Shown: positions 1 through 6,610 of the stretch, in pieces | How positions within the stretch are numbered: the first letter of the stretch is position 1 | Layout: each line of letters opens with the position of its first letter | Notes under the pieces: model-generated | The model's input: the letters and a program-made list of their open reading frames with translations, nothing else | What the model was told of the DNA's origin: nothing | The model's database searches: none | Program-made: the position numbers and the translations under genes | DNA from: Spirochaetota bacterium | GTDB taxonomy: Bacteria > Spirochaetota > Spirochaetia > DTKZ01 | DNA: 7,866 nucleotides | Assembly (NCBI GenBank): GCA_029562045.1 | Contig: JAKQWJ010000046.1 | Location: forward strand, 1-7,866 | Direction: 5' to 3'

Positions 1-1
1 G

Positions 2-871
2 TTCGCAGCTGTCCTGATCCTCCTGGCGACGGGAATCGCCGCGGATTATCCCCTCATCCGGAGGCTCTCCAACGACGACGTCCTGTTCCGTCAGTTTCAC
101 GAGGACCTGGAGAGATACAACAGGGCGGCGGTCCGGGGAGAGGACCCGCCCCCCTTCCTGCTGTACCGCTACACCCCCGGGCCGGAGGAAAACATCTTCA
201 CCCTGGCCGCCCGGTTCACCCTGCCCTACGAATCCATCGCCACCCTGAACGGACTGGACAGGAGCTCCGCCCCCATCACGGGCAGACCCCTTCTGGTGCC
301 CAACACTCCGGGGGTCTTCCTCCGGGAAAGGCCCGGGAGTTTTCTGGAGAGGCTCCTGCACTCCTGGCGGCGGACCGACCTGGGGGTTCCGGTCTCCGCG
401 GCAGGGGAGCGGTATGTCTTTTTTCCCGGAGCCCGGTTCCACCCGGTGGAGCGGGCCTATTTTCTGAGCATCCTCTTCCATCCGCCCCTGGACGAGTGGG
501 ACGTTACGTCCCGGTACGGCTCCCGGGTGAGCCCCGTATCCGGCAGGGTCCATTTTCACAACGGGCTGGATCTGGCGGCCCCCCGGGGAAGCCGGGTCTA
601 CGCGGCCCGGGAGGGTCGGGTGTCCCATGCGGGCTTCGACCCGGTTCTGGGCCGGCATGTCCGGATCTCTCACCCCGGGGGTTACGAAACGGTTTACGGG
701 CACCTGGAATCCATCCTGGTGGAATTGAATCAAACTGTGGAATCGGGTATGATAATAGGTGGAGTCGGGACCACCGGCGCATCCACCGGAGCCCATCTGC
801 ACTTCGAGATTCGTCGAAAGGGAGAGGCCCGGGATCCTGAAGGGCTCCTGCCGCGGAGGAACAGGTCATGA
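2..871 (+). CDS. Secreted LysM-like / M23 family zinc metallopeptidase (5' partial)
   Basis: Probable peptidoglycan endopeptidase acting in the periplasm by cleaving peptide cross-links. The frame is open from the left edge, so the start codon lies just outside; 289 residues are visible. The first ~14 (FAAVLILLATGIAADYP) look like the core of a signal peptide, so few residues are missing. Residues ~51-105 resemble a degenerate LysM module: a YRYTPG start and an ESIATLNGL core, but the usual GDT/GDS turn is replaced by GPEEN. Residues ~165-285 form an M23 (LytM-type) domain. By family precedent its zinc ligands are His186 and Asp190 (HNGLD) and His267 (HLHF), and its catalytic histidines His234 (YGHL) and His265. 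All are present, so it is predicted active rather than an EnvC/NlpD-type activator. The GTG at 296 would give a shorter ORF but would remove the export signal and LysM region. The stop overlaps the next gene's start (ATGA), implying translational coupling. The M23 call is firm; the LysM call is moderate. Confidence 0.93.
   Translation, partial: FAAVLILLATGIAADYPLIRRLSNDDVLFRQFHEDLERYNRAAVRGEDPPPFLLYRYTPGPEENIFTLAARFTLPYESIATLNGLDRSSAPITGRPLLVPNTPGVFLRERPGSFLERLLHSWRRTDLGVPVSAAGERYVFFPGARFHPVERAYFLSILFHPPLDEWDVTSRYGSRVSPVSGRVHFHNGLDLAAPRGSRVYAAREGRVSHAGFDPVLGRHVRISHPGGYETVYGHLESILVELNQTVESGMIIGGVGTTGASTGAHLHFEIRRKGEARDPEGLLPRRNRS
855..860 (+). promoter_or_regulatory. Shine-Dalgarno site for the PEGA-like gene
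   Basis: GGAGGA lies 7 bases before the ATG at 868, inside the end of the M23 coding region. It selects that ATG over the in-frame ATG four codons later (880) and supports coupled translation across the ATGA overlap. Confidence 0.75.
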
Positions 872-1854
872 ATGGCAAAATGTCGGTATTCCTCCTGCCC
901 TTTTTCCTCCTTTTTCTCCCCCCCGCCGGAGCGGAGGTCATCCATGGCGGAATCGTCGCCGTCACATCCCTGGGAAACGGCGGTCCGCCCTCGTCCCCGA
1001 TGCCGCTGCGGCTGGAGGACCTCTGGGGCCTCCGGCTGGAGGAGGACCGGGACCTTCTCCGGGGGGTGGAAATCCAGATCGACCTTCCGGAAGAGGCGGA
1101 CCTGTACCGGGGCACCTACGCGGTCTTCGCCTGGGCGGGAGTCGCCCCGCCCCCCGCCCGGGACATCCCCTCCTATCAGGGGTCCCAGCTTTTTTTCAAA
1201 GTCGTCGATGGGGGAAAAAAGCTCTTTCTCCAGCTTCCCTTCGGTTCTTCCGCGGGCTTCGGCCCGATTCCGGACACCTATGTCCACAAGAAGGCCCTGG
1301 GAGAGGCCGATTTCCCGCTGCTCTTCGCCGTTATGCCCATAATGAAAGGCATCCCCGACCGGGCGTCGGGGGCGGTCTTCTCCACTCAGGTGCGGCCGAT
1401 CTTCAAGAACCTGGGCAAACTGGTGGTGGTCCCCGTCGACGAGACCGGACCTCTCCCGGAGGACGACTTCAGACTCTTCATCGACGACAAACCGCACCCC
1501 TTCGACCGCCGGGGATTCAATATCGAGCCGGGAATGCACCGTCTCCGTATGGAGAAGGACGGTTACGCCCCCTTCGTCTCCACCGTGGGGCTGGACCGGG
1601 GCAGGGTGTCCCGGGTGGAGGCTTTTTTCCGGAAAAACGCGTCCTTCCTGCGGATCAACGCGCCGACGGGCTCCCGGGTCTTCCTGGACGGCCGGTCCGT
1701 GGAACCCGGAGGAAAGGACATGACCGTGGAGCCGGGGGAGCACACTCTCTCCATGAAAATCGGAGACTACCAGACCAATAAAAAATTCCTGGTGGAACCG
1801 GGAAAGAGCTACGGCATTTCGCTTTTCCTTGACATTTTGATAAACGAAGACTAA
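868..1854 (+). CDS. Secreted PEGA-repeat-like protein
   Basis: A 328-aa exported protein of unknown exact role. Residues 1-22 form a signal peptide (basic start, FLLPFFLLFLPP core, cleavage probably after AGA22). Residues ~24-180 are an extracytoplasmic region I do not recognise, rich in beta-type sequence. Two tandem modules resembling PEGA domains follow. The first, ~183-255, contains LFIDDKPHPF, NIEPGMHRLRMEKDGYAPF and a C-terminal strand. The second, ~257-322, contains LRINAPTGSRVFLDGR, VEPGEHTLSMKIGDY and VEPGKSYGISLFLD. The 'I/EPGxHxLxM' turn followed by a short strand is the PEGA hallmark; such modules usually occur in surface or periplasmic proteins and are often linked to cell-wall or polysaccharide binding. 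It is translated from the M23 peptidase message (ATGA overlap), so an accessory or targeting role for that hydrolase is a reasonable inference but is not shown. No membrane anchor or lipobox is visible after the signal peptide. Confidence 0.88.
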   Translation: MNGKMSVFLLPFFLLFLPPAGAEVIHGGIVAVTSLGNGGPPSSPMPLRLEDLWGLRLEEDRDLLRGVEIQIDLPEEADLYRGTYAVFAWAGVAPPPARDIPSYQGSQLFFKVVDGGKKLFLQLPFGSSAGFGPIPDTYVHKKALGEADFPLLFAVMPIMKGIPDRASGAVFSTQVRPIFKNLGKLVVVPVDETGPLPEDDFRLFIDDKPHPFDRRGFNIEPGMHRLRMEKDGYAPFVSTVGLDRGRVSRVEAFFRKNASFLRINAPTGSRVFLDGRSVEPGGKDMTVEPGEHTLSMKIGDYQTNKKFLVEPGKSYGISLFLDILINED

Positions 1855-1883
1855 ATTTTTTGTCTGGGTTTCACGATAATGAA

Positions 1884-1935
1884 GGTGTCGGCGGCGTATA
1901 GTTCCCCTCCCAGTTTACTATATCATGCCGACATC
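1884..1935 (+). other. Predicted two-part RNA hairpin before the terminator
   Basis: In the non-coding gap after the PEGA-like gene, bases 1884-1892 (GGTGTCGGC) can pair with 1927-1935 (GCCGACATC), with one G-U. Bases 1896-1902 (GTATAGT) can pair inside it with 1917-1923 (ACTATAT), leaving a CU-rich loop (1903-1916) that contains CCCCTCCC. A GATAAT at 1875-1880 could be a -10 box for an RNA starting near 1886 and ending at the terminator (~90 nt), but I see no good -35 box. It could equally be the structured 3' UTR of the M23-PEGA message. Pairing was worked out by eye; no known RNA family was recognised. Confidence 0.35.
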
Positions 1936-1944
1936 CTGACTGCT

Positions 1945-1974
1945 GACCGGTTCTTCGGAACCGGTCTTTTTTTT
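1945..1974 (+). terminator. Strong intrinsic terminator with UUCG tetraloop
   Basis: A perfect 9-bp stem (GACCGGTTC at 1945-1953, GAACCGGTC at 1958-1966) closes a TTCG loop in the very stable C(UUCG)G context and is followed directly by eight T residues. It ends the M23-PEGA transcript and insulates it from the PBP promoter about 50 bases downstream. Confidence 0.93.
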
Positions 1975-2023
1975 CCCCTCCGAGGCCCCGGACCGGGCGG
2001 AGGCATCCCTGCCCCGGCCCGCC

Positions 2024-2052
2024 TTGACAAAATCCGGACCGCCCCGTACCCT
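2024..2052 (+). promoter_or_regulatory. Sigma70-like promoter of the PBP1A gene
   Basis: A perfect TTGACA -35 box (2024-2029) is followed after 17 bases by TACCCT (2047-2052), which keeps the important T, A and final T of the -10 consensus. Transcription should begin around 2058-2060, at or within two bases of the ATG at 2060, implying a leaderless or nearly leaderless message. The TTGACA box lies inside the in-frame open stretch upstream of the ATG, which is why a start at the TTG of 2024 can be dismissed. Confidence 0.65.
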
Positions 2053-2059
2053 CTTGAGC

Positions 2060-4555
2060 ATGTTTTCTCCCGGTAAAAAGAAGACGACTCTCCTGGTGGT
2101 GCTGGGCTTCTGCCTGTTCGCCGCGATTCTGGTCGGCGCAGGCCTGGGCACAGCCCTGGCGGCCACGAAAAACATACAAAACATGGAAAATGTCGGGGAA
2201 TACCACCCGGCCCTTCCGTCCCAGATCCTGGACGTGGAGGACCGGCTGATCACGGAGTTTTTCTCCGACGAAAAACGGGAAATCGTATCCATCGACGAGC
2301 TGCCGAAGCACCTGGTCTACGCCCTCATCACCCGGGAAGACCGGGATTTTTTCCAGCACCGGGGCTTCAGCTTCCGGGGCACCCTGCGGGCGGTCTGGAA
2401 TGTCCTGACGGGCCGGTACTTCTCCGGTGGAAGCACCATAACCCAGCAGCTGGCGGGTCACCTCTACGCGGACAGGACCGACATTTCCGTCACCCGCAAA
2501 CTGCGGGAGCTGTGGTGGGCCTTCCAGCTGGAACGCAGCCTGACCAAGTACGAAATTCTGGAAAACTACCTGAACAAAATGTACTTCGGCTCCGGGGTCT
2601 ACGGTGTCGAGGCGGCGTCCCGGTTCTATTTTTCCCATTCCGCCCGGGAGATAAGCCTGGCCGAATCGGTGGCCCTGGTGGTGCAGCTGGCCAACACGGT
2701 GCGGTACAATCCCCTGAAGTATCCGAACCGGCTCCGAAAAATTCAGCACGAGGTCCTGCAGCAGATGGTGGCCCTGGGCTACACCACCCAGGAGGAGGCG
2801 GAGCTGTCCTTCGAGGAGTACTGGAACAATTTCGACTACACCCGGGCCAGCAGCTCCTCCGCCTTCCTGGAGCGGGAGGACCGGGCCCCCCATTTCAGCG
2901 AATACGTCCGGCAGCAGCTGGAGGAGATGCTCTACGGGTCGCTGAACATCTACAAGGACGGTTTCATCGTCCACACCACCCTGAACCTGGATTTCCAGGC
3001 CAAGGCGGACGAGCTGATGCGGCAGGGGCTGGCGCAGATCAACACCGAGTACCGCAGCACCTCCGACCGCCGCATGGTTTATGCCGAGGAGCAGTTCGTC
3101 CCCCTCATCGATCTGATGTCCCTCGCCTTCAATCTGGAGGATCTGCGGGTCGCCGGCTCCAAGGAGAGACAGAACGCGCAGAAAGAGTACCGGAAACGGC
3201 TGAACCCGACTCTGGATGTCCTTGCCCTGGTGTTCGGTGTGGACGATCTGAAGTTCACCGCCCGGATGGGCTACGCATTGGAGAAAAAGGCGGCCCAGAG
3301 GACCACCGTGGAGGGGGCCCTGGTGGCCATCGACAACACCACCGGCCACATCGTGTCCATGGTGGGGGGAAGCCGCTTCGAGAGCATCAACCAGTTCAAC
3401 CGGGCCGTCCAGGCGGAGGTCCAGCCCGGCTCCGCCTTCAAGCCCCTTTATTACGCCGCCGCGGTGGAGGGCAGGAAGATCACTCCCGCCACGATGCTCT
3501 ACGACTCTCCGGTTGTGTTCTGGAACGACGACGGCAGCCCCTATACGCCGATGAACTTCAAGGGCGAATGGAAGGGTCCGGTCCTCATCCGGGAGGCCCT
3601 GGCGCGTTCGATGAACGTTCCGTCCCTGAAGGTGCTGGATCTCACCGGCTTCGACGCGGCCATCAACACCGCCTCGGCTCTGCTGGGCATCCAGGAGCCG
3701 GAGCAGATCGCCCGGGTCTTTCCCCGGAAGTATCCCCTGGGTCTGGGCATCATCCGGGTGGCCCCGATCCAGATGGCCCGGGCCTTCTCGATCTTCGCCA
3801 ACCAGGGCAGGGAGGTCCGTCCCTTCGGAGTGCGTTACATCGAGGACCGGAACGGCAAGATCATTCTGGAGCCCGAAAAGGAACTGAGGAACGAACTCAG
3901 GAGAAAGGGCCGGGAGGCCCAGATCGTCTCTCCCCAGACGGCGTACATCATGACCAACCTGCTGCGGTCCACCGTGGATTGGGGGACCCTGAGCTACGCA
4001 AAGAACACCGTCGGCGGTTTTACCATGCCCATGGCAGGCAAAACGGGAACCACCCAGAACTGGTCCGATATCTGGACCGTCGGGTTCTCCCCCTACTATA
4101 CCACGGCGGTCTGGTTCGGATTCGACCAGCCCGGCAACAGTCTGGGGGTGACCCAGACAGGCGCCATATCGGCGGGTCCCGTCTGGGCGAAGTTCATGAA
4201 GGAGATCCACAAGAACCTGGAGCCCAGGGATTTTCCGCGGCCCGACGGGATCACCGAGGTCACCGTCAGCGCCCGATCCGGGCTGCTGCCGCCCCCGGGG
4301 TATCCGGGGAAAACCGTGAAGGAAGTGTTCATCGCCGGAACGGAGCCGAAAAAATTCGACGATCTCTCCGAGTTCGAGGCGGAACGGGATTTCCAGTCCA
4401 TGGAGCGGCTCCGCAACGCTCTTCTGCCCCAGGATCTGGAACTCAAGGACCCCGGCGCCGAGGGAGGCCTGCGCATCGACAATTCCCTTCTGCGTCTCGA
4501 CCTCCGTCTCCCGGACACCGGTTCGGATTCCATCACCAATCCTCTTCTGGATTAG
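2060..4555 (+). CDS. mrcA: Class A penicillin-binding protein 1A (glycosyltransferase/transpeptidase)
   Basis: Bifunctional peptidoglycan synthase of 831 aa, anchored in the inner membrane with its domains in the periplasm. It polymerises lipid II into glycan strands and cross-links the stem peptides. The cytoplasmic start MFSPGKKK is followed by one membrane segment (~9-35). The GT51 domain (~60-235) has all its motifs: EDRDFFQHRG with catalytic Glu93, GGSTITQQLA (123-132), RKLRELWWAF with Glu150, and KYEILENYLNKMYFG (163-177). The transpeptidase domain (~415-715) has SAFK (nucleophile Ser458, Lys461), SMN (517-519) and KTG (661-663). Between the two lies a linker with an unusual charged insertion (~330-410), and a ~110-residue acidic C-terminal tail follows the transpeptidase. 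I chose the ATG at 2060 because it gives the N-terminal basic-then-hydrophobic anchor; it has no Shine-Dalgarno sequence, consistent with the promoter position. The mini-ParB gene follows 10 bases later. The family is certain; mrcA is used as the generic symbol. Confidence 0.96.
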   Translation: MFSPGKKKTTLLVVLGFCLFAAILVGAGLGTALAATKNIQNMENVGEYHPALPSQILDVEDRLITEFFSDEKREIVSIDELPKHLVYALITREDRDFFQHRGFSFRGTLRAVWNVLTGRYFSGGSTITQQLAGHLYADRTDISVTRKLRELWWAFQLERSLTKYEILENYLNKMYFGSGVYGVEAASRFYFSHSAREISLAESVALVVQLANTVRYNPLKYPNRLRKIQHEVLQQMVALGYTTQEEAELSFEEYWNNFDYTRASSSSAFLEREDRAPHFSEYVRQQLEEMLYGSLNIYKDGFIVHTTLNLDFQAKADELMRQGLAQINTEYRSTSDRRMVYAEEQFVPLIDLMSLAFNLEDLRVAGSKERQNAQKEYRKRLNPTLDVLALVFGVDDLKFTARMGYALEKKAAQRTTVEGALVAIDNTTGHIVSMVGGSRFESINQFNRAVQAEVQPGSAFKPLYYAAAVEGRKITPATMLYDSPVVFWNDDGSPYTPMNFKGEWKGPVLIREALARSMNVPSLKVLDLTGFDAAINTASALLGIQEPEQIARVFPRKYPLGLGIIRVAPIQMARAFSIFANQGREVRPFGVRYIEDRNGKIILEPEKELRNELRRKGREAQIVSPQTAYIMTNLLRSTVDWGTLSYAKNTVGGFTMPMAGKTGTTQNWSDIWTVGFSPYYTTAVWFGFDQPGNSLGVTQTGAISAGPVWAKFMKEIHKNLEPRDFPRPDGITEVTVSARSGLLPPPGYPGKTVKEVFIAGTEPKKFDDLSEFEAERDFQSMERLRNALLPQDLELKDPGAEGGLRIDNSLLRLDLRLPDTGSDSITNPLLD

Positions 4556-4560
4556 GAGGG
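4554..4560 (+). promoter_or_regulatory. Shine-Dalgarno site overlapping the PBP1A stop codon
   Basis: AGGAGGG starts within the TAG stop of the PBP gene (4553-4555) and lies 5 bases before the ATG at 4566. This near-perfect site, so close to the upstream stop, implies termination-reinitiation coupling of mini-ParB to PBP1A translation. No separate promoter was seen for the downstream gene. Confidence 0.85.
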
Positions 4561-4565
4561 CCGCC

Positions 4566-4964
4566 ATGCAGGTGCGAATCGACGATATCAGGATCGGCAA
4601 GCGGGTGCGGAAAGATCTGGGTGATCTGGGCCCGCTGATGGAGAGCATGAAAAAATTCGGTCTCCTCAGCCCCATAATCGTCAACAGGGACAACAGACTC
4701 ATCGCGGGCCGACGGCGGCTGGAATCGGCCCGGCGCCTGGGCTGGAAAACCGTGACGGTCATGGTGGTGAATCGGGAATCGGACCTGGAAAGGCTGGAGA
4801 TGGAAATGGAGGAGAACATCCAGAGAAAGGAGTTTTCCCCCGAGGAACTGGCCGAGGGTTACACGGCCATGGATAAGTACCGCAGCCCCGGTTTCTTCCT
4901 CCGGATACGGCTGTGGCTCAAGGACTTCTTCCGCAGAATTTTCCGCCGCTTCCGGCGCCGATAG
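4566..4964 (+). CDS. Mini-ParB: ParB N-terminal domain with basic amphipathic C-terminal helix
   Basis: A 132-aa protein. Residues 1-98 match the ParB/Srx N-terminal domain (CTP-binding in chromosomal ParB and Noc): a VRIDDIRIGKRVR start, ESMKKFGLLSPIIV (26-39), LIAGRRRLESARRLGW (45-60, the GxRR-type nucleotide-contacting patch) and EENIQRKEFSPEELAEGY (82-99, the second conserved ParB motif). Canonical ParB is about twice as long; the helix-turn-helix and dimerisation domains are missing. Instead residues 110-132 form a strongly basic amphipathic stretch: hydrophobic residues at 110/111, 114, 117/118, 121/122, 125/126 and 129 alternate with ten Arg/Lys and one Asp, the expected pattern for a membrane-surface helix. 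Nothing ParB-like follows in other frames, so this is not a simple frameshift. It is translationally coupled to PBP1A, suggesting a role at the membrane near the cell-wall synthase rather than parS binding. Function is inferred; the ParB-fold assignment is strong. Confidence 0.9.
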   Translation: MQVRIDDIRIGKRVRKDLGDLGPLMESMKKFGLLSPIIVNRDNRLIAGRRRLESARRLGWKTVTVMVVNRESDLERLEMEMEENIQRKEFSPEELAEGYTAMDKYRSPGFFLRIRLWLKDFFRRIFRRFRRR

Positions 4965-5019
4965 GCGTCGCCCCGTCTCCCCCGCCCGGCGTGCCGTGAG
5001 GGGGGCCGTCAGTATGTAT

Positions 5020-5042
5020 GCCCGCCCCTTTTTGCGGGTTTT
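5020..5042 (+). terminator. Weak candidate terminator of the PBP1A/mini-ParB unit
   Basis: CCCGC (5021-5025) pairs with GCGGG (5034-5038) around an 8-base loop, followed by TTTT then CCC. The stem is short but entirely G-C. It lies 56 bases after the mini-ParB stop in the convergent gap (4965-5073). No T-tract follows on the minus strand, so I see no clear matching terminator for the P83/100 gene. Confidence 0.4.
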
Positions 5043-5073
5043 CCCTGCGCCCGTACGATGGAGCCGGCGCCCC

Positions 5074-6573
5074 CTAATCCAGGGTTGCCGGAGACAGGGG
5101 GCGGACCCGTCCGTCCCCGTCTTCGACGAATACCGCGGAATCGGTGAACAGCAGGAAGGTCTCCGGGTTCACCGCCACCCGGGACAGCGCCAGAAGGGAC
5201 AGCGCGGAGTCATATTTCCCCAGACGCCAGACTCCCGAATCCCGGAGCACTGCAAAGAGCCACCCTCCCCCGACCTCCAGGACCGAACCGGGGTAAGCCT
5301 CCTCCCTGGCGGAGACCTTTTCCGCCAGGCTGCCCGCGTCGAGGATGGCCACTCTCCCTCCCCCGCCGCGGGCGAGGATGACGGCGATGCCGCCGCCGAA
5401 ACTCCGGTAGGAGCGCCGGGTCACCGGAGCCTGCGGATAATCCGGCAGCTCCTCTCCGGTCCGGGGATGAATCATGACGAGCCTGCCTCCCCCTCCCGAA
5501 GCGGTCTTGATGAAGGGAATCCCCGCCGCCGCCCGGTCTGGTTCCCGGCTCAAAATTTCCCGCTGGTCCGCGGCGATGTCCTTCCTTTCCCGGCGCACCT
5601 CCTCCCGGGTTTCGCGGATCCTCGTCTCCGCCGCCGCGATTTCCGCCTCCCTGGCCGCGATGTCCCGCTTATCCTCCTCCAGTCCCGCTTTCCGCTGGGC
5701 CAGCTCCCGCTCTTTCTCGTCCAGGGTCCGGCGCTCCGCCTGAGCTTCGGGGCTGCGATCCTCCGGAGAAAGAGCCTCCCTTTTCGCCCGGACCTCCGCC
5801 TGTTCCCGTTCCAGCTTTCCGGTCTCCTCCGCCGCCGAGGCCGCTTCCTTTCTCACAGACTCCCGGGCAGCGGCGGTCCGCTCTTCGTCCCGGGCTATTT
5901 CCCGTTCCTTGATGTCCACCATCTCCTTGCGGAGCTCCACCGCCTTGTCCTCCCGGGTCCGCAGGTCCCCCAGCACCGCCTGATCGGAGATGGTCCGGGT
6001 TTCCACGGCCCCGGAGGCACCTTCCCGCAGGGGGATCAGCATCCGGGTCATGCCGGGCCATTCCCGGTAGGATCGGGCGAGCCCCGCGCTGAAGGCGTCC
6101 AGATGGGCCATCACATCCTGCTTGTAGCGGGAACCGAAATAGTCCAGGTTTTTTCGATAGACCGCGTTGTAGACGGTGACGAACTCCGCCAGGGTGGAGG
6201 CGTCTTTTCCGGAGTAGCCGAAGGCCGCCGTCAGGTAACCTTCGATGATGAGACGCAGGTTCCGGATATGGTCCACCGCCGCATCCTTCTCCAAAACGAA
6301 GATGTCCGCGTCCAGACCCGGAGCCGTTTTCGAACCCAGAACCCGGATAACCCGGTAACGGCCGAAATAGCTCCGTTCGCCGGGGGACCTTCCCAGGGCC
6401 GCTCCGATGCCGCGGATTTCGTCCACGGTCTCGATCTTGGAGGGCGGCCCTTCGAAGTTTTCAAACCGGATCCTGATGGAGGGGTCCGTCCGCAGTTCGC
6501 TTTTATCCACATCCAGCGCACCGGCGCCCATGCAGGCGAGGGCGGCGAGAATCAGGAGAGAGGCCTTTTTCAT
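5074..6573 (-). CDS. P83/100-type antigen family protein
   Basis: An exported 499-aa protein resembling the spirochaete P83/100 family (Borrelia p83/100 antigen and the treponemal homologue); its molecular role is not established. The start MKKASLLILAALACMGAGALD is a signal peptide, cut either after AGA19 by signal peptidase I or, less convincingly, before Cys14 as a lipoprotein (the A-L-A-C context is a poor lipobox). Residues ~21-195 are the conserved globular N-terminal region (SIRIRFENFEGP, GRYRVIRVLGSKTAPGLDADIF, TVYNAVYRKNLDYFGSRYK). Residues ~205-345 are a long Glu/Arg/Lys/Ala-rich coiled coil. Residues ~360-499 are rich in Gly and beta-strands, with blade-like repeats resembling part of a beta-propeller. 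The open frame runs far upstream, but the ATG at 6573 is chosen because it begins the signal peptide and sits directly downstream of a promoter. It lies 37 bases after the propeller/HEAT gene and converges with the PBP1A unit. Confidence 0.88.
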   Translation of the reverse strand: MKKASLLILAALACMGAGALDVDKSELRTDPSIRIRFENFEGPPSKIETVDEIRGIGAALGRSPGERSYFGRYRVIRVLGSKTAPGLDADIFVLEKDAAVDHIRNLRLIIEGYLTAAFGYSGKDASTLAEFVTVYNAVYRKNLDYFGSRYKQDVMAHLDAFSAGLARSYREWPGMTRMLIPLREGASGAVETRTISDQAVLGDLRTREDKAVELRKEMVDIKEREIARDEERTAAARESVRKEAASAAEETGKLEREQAEVRAKREALSPEDRSPEAQAERRTLDEKERELAQRKAGLEEDKRDIAAREAEIAAAETRIRETREEVRRERKDIAADQREILSREPDRAAAGIPFIKTASGGGGRLVMIHPRTGEELPDYPQAPVTRRSYRSFGGGIAVILARGGGGRVAILDAGSLAEKVSAREEAYPGSVLEVGGGWLFAVLRDSGVWRLGKYDSALSLLALSRVAVNPETFLLFTDSAVFVEDGDGRVRPLSPATLD

Positions 6574-6580
6574 GAAAACA

Positions 6581-6608
6581 AGTATATCCCCTCCCCGAAA
6601 ATATGCAA
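6581..6608 (-). promoter_or_regulatory. Sigma70-like promoter of the P83/100 gene
   Basis: On the minus strand TTGCAT (6608-6603) and TATACT (6586-6581) are separated by 16 bases, a good -35/-10 pair in the 37-bp gap between the two minus-strand genes. The start would be at ~6574-6573, at the A of the ATG, again implying a leaderless message. A GGGGAGGGG run (6596-6588) falls inside the promoter spacer, 14 bases from the ATG; that is too far for a normal Shine-Dalgarno, and it would be present only in read-through RNA from the upstream gene. Confidence 0.65.
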
Positions 6609-6610
6609 CT

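Noticed and set aside
1903..1911. 9-base complementarity between the CU-rich loop (TCCCCTCCC) and the G-rich run upstream of P83/100
   Set aside because: G- and C-runs are common in this DNA, and the G-rich run would not be in a leaderless P83/100 message, so regulation by pairing is not supported.
2024..2059. Earlier TTG start for PBP1A, adding 12 residues
   Set aside because: The TTG is the start of the TTGACA -35 box. The extension lacks a ribosome binding site and would precede the natural basic-plus-hydrophobic anchor.
1879..2076. Small plus-strand ORF of 65 residues in the gap
   Set aside because: It has no ribosome binding site, runs through the strong terminator and overlaps the PBP1A start; no domain is visible.
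2512..4638. 708-residue open frame on the plus strand
   Set aside because: It is in another frame of the PBP1A gene and is Arg/Gly/Pro-rich with no domain.
1871..4819. 982-residue open frame on the minus strand
   Set aside because: It lies antisense to the PBP1A gene, whose motifs are all intact. The product is a low-complexity His/Gly/Pro/Arg-rich sequence with no recognisable domain, a usual shadow of GC-rich coding DNA.
4880..5073. Mini-ParB as a frameshifted full-length ParB pseudogene
   Set aside because: No frame after the truncation point carries the ParB helix-turn-helix. The tail is an ordered amphipathic pattern, and a non-coding convergent gap follows directly.
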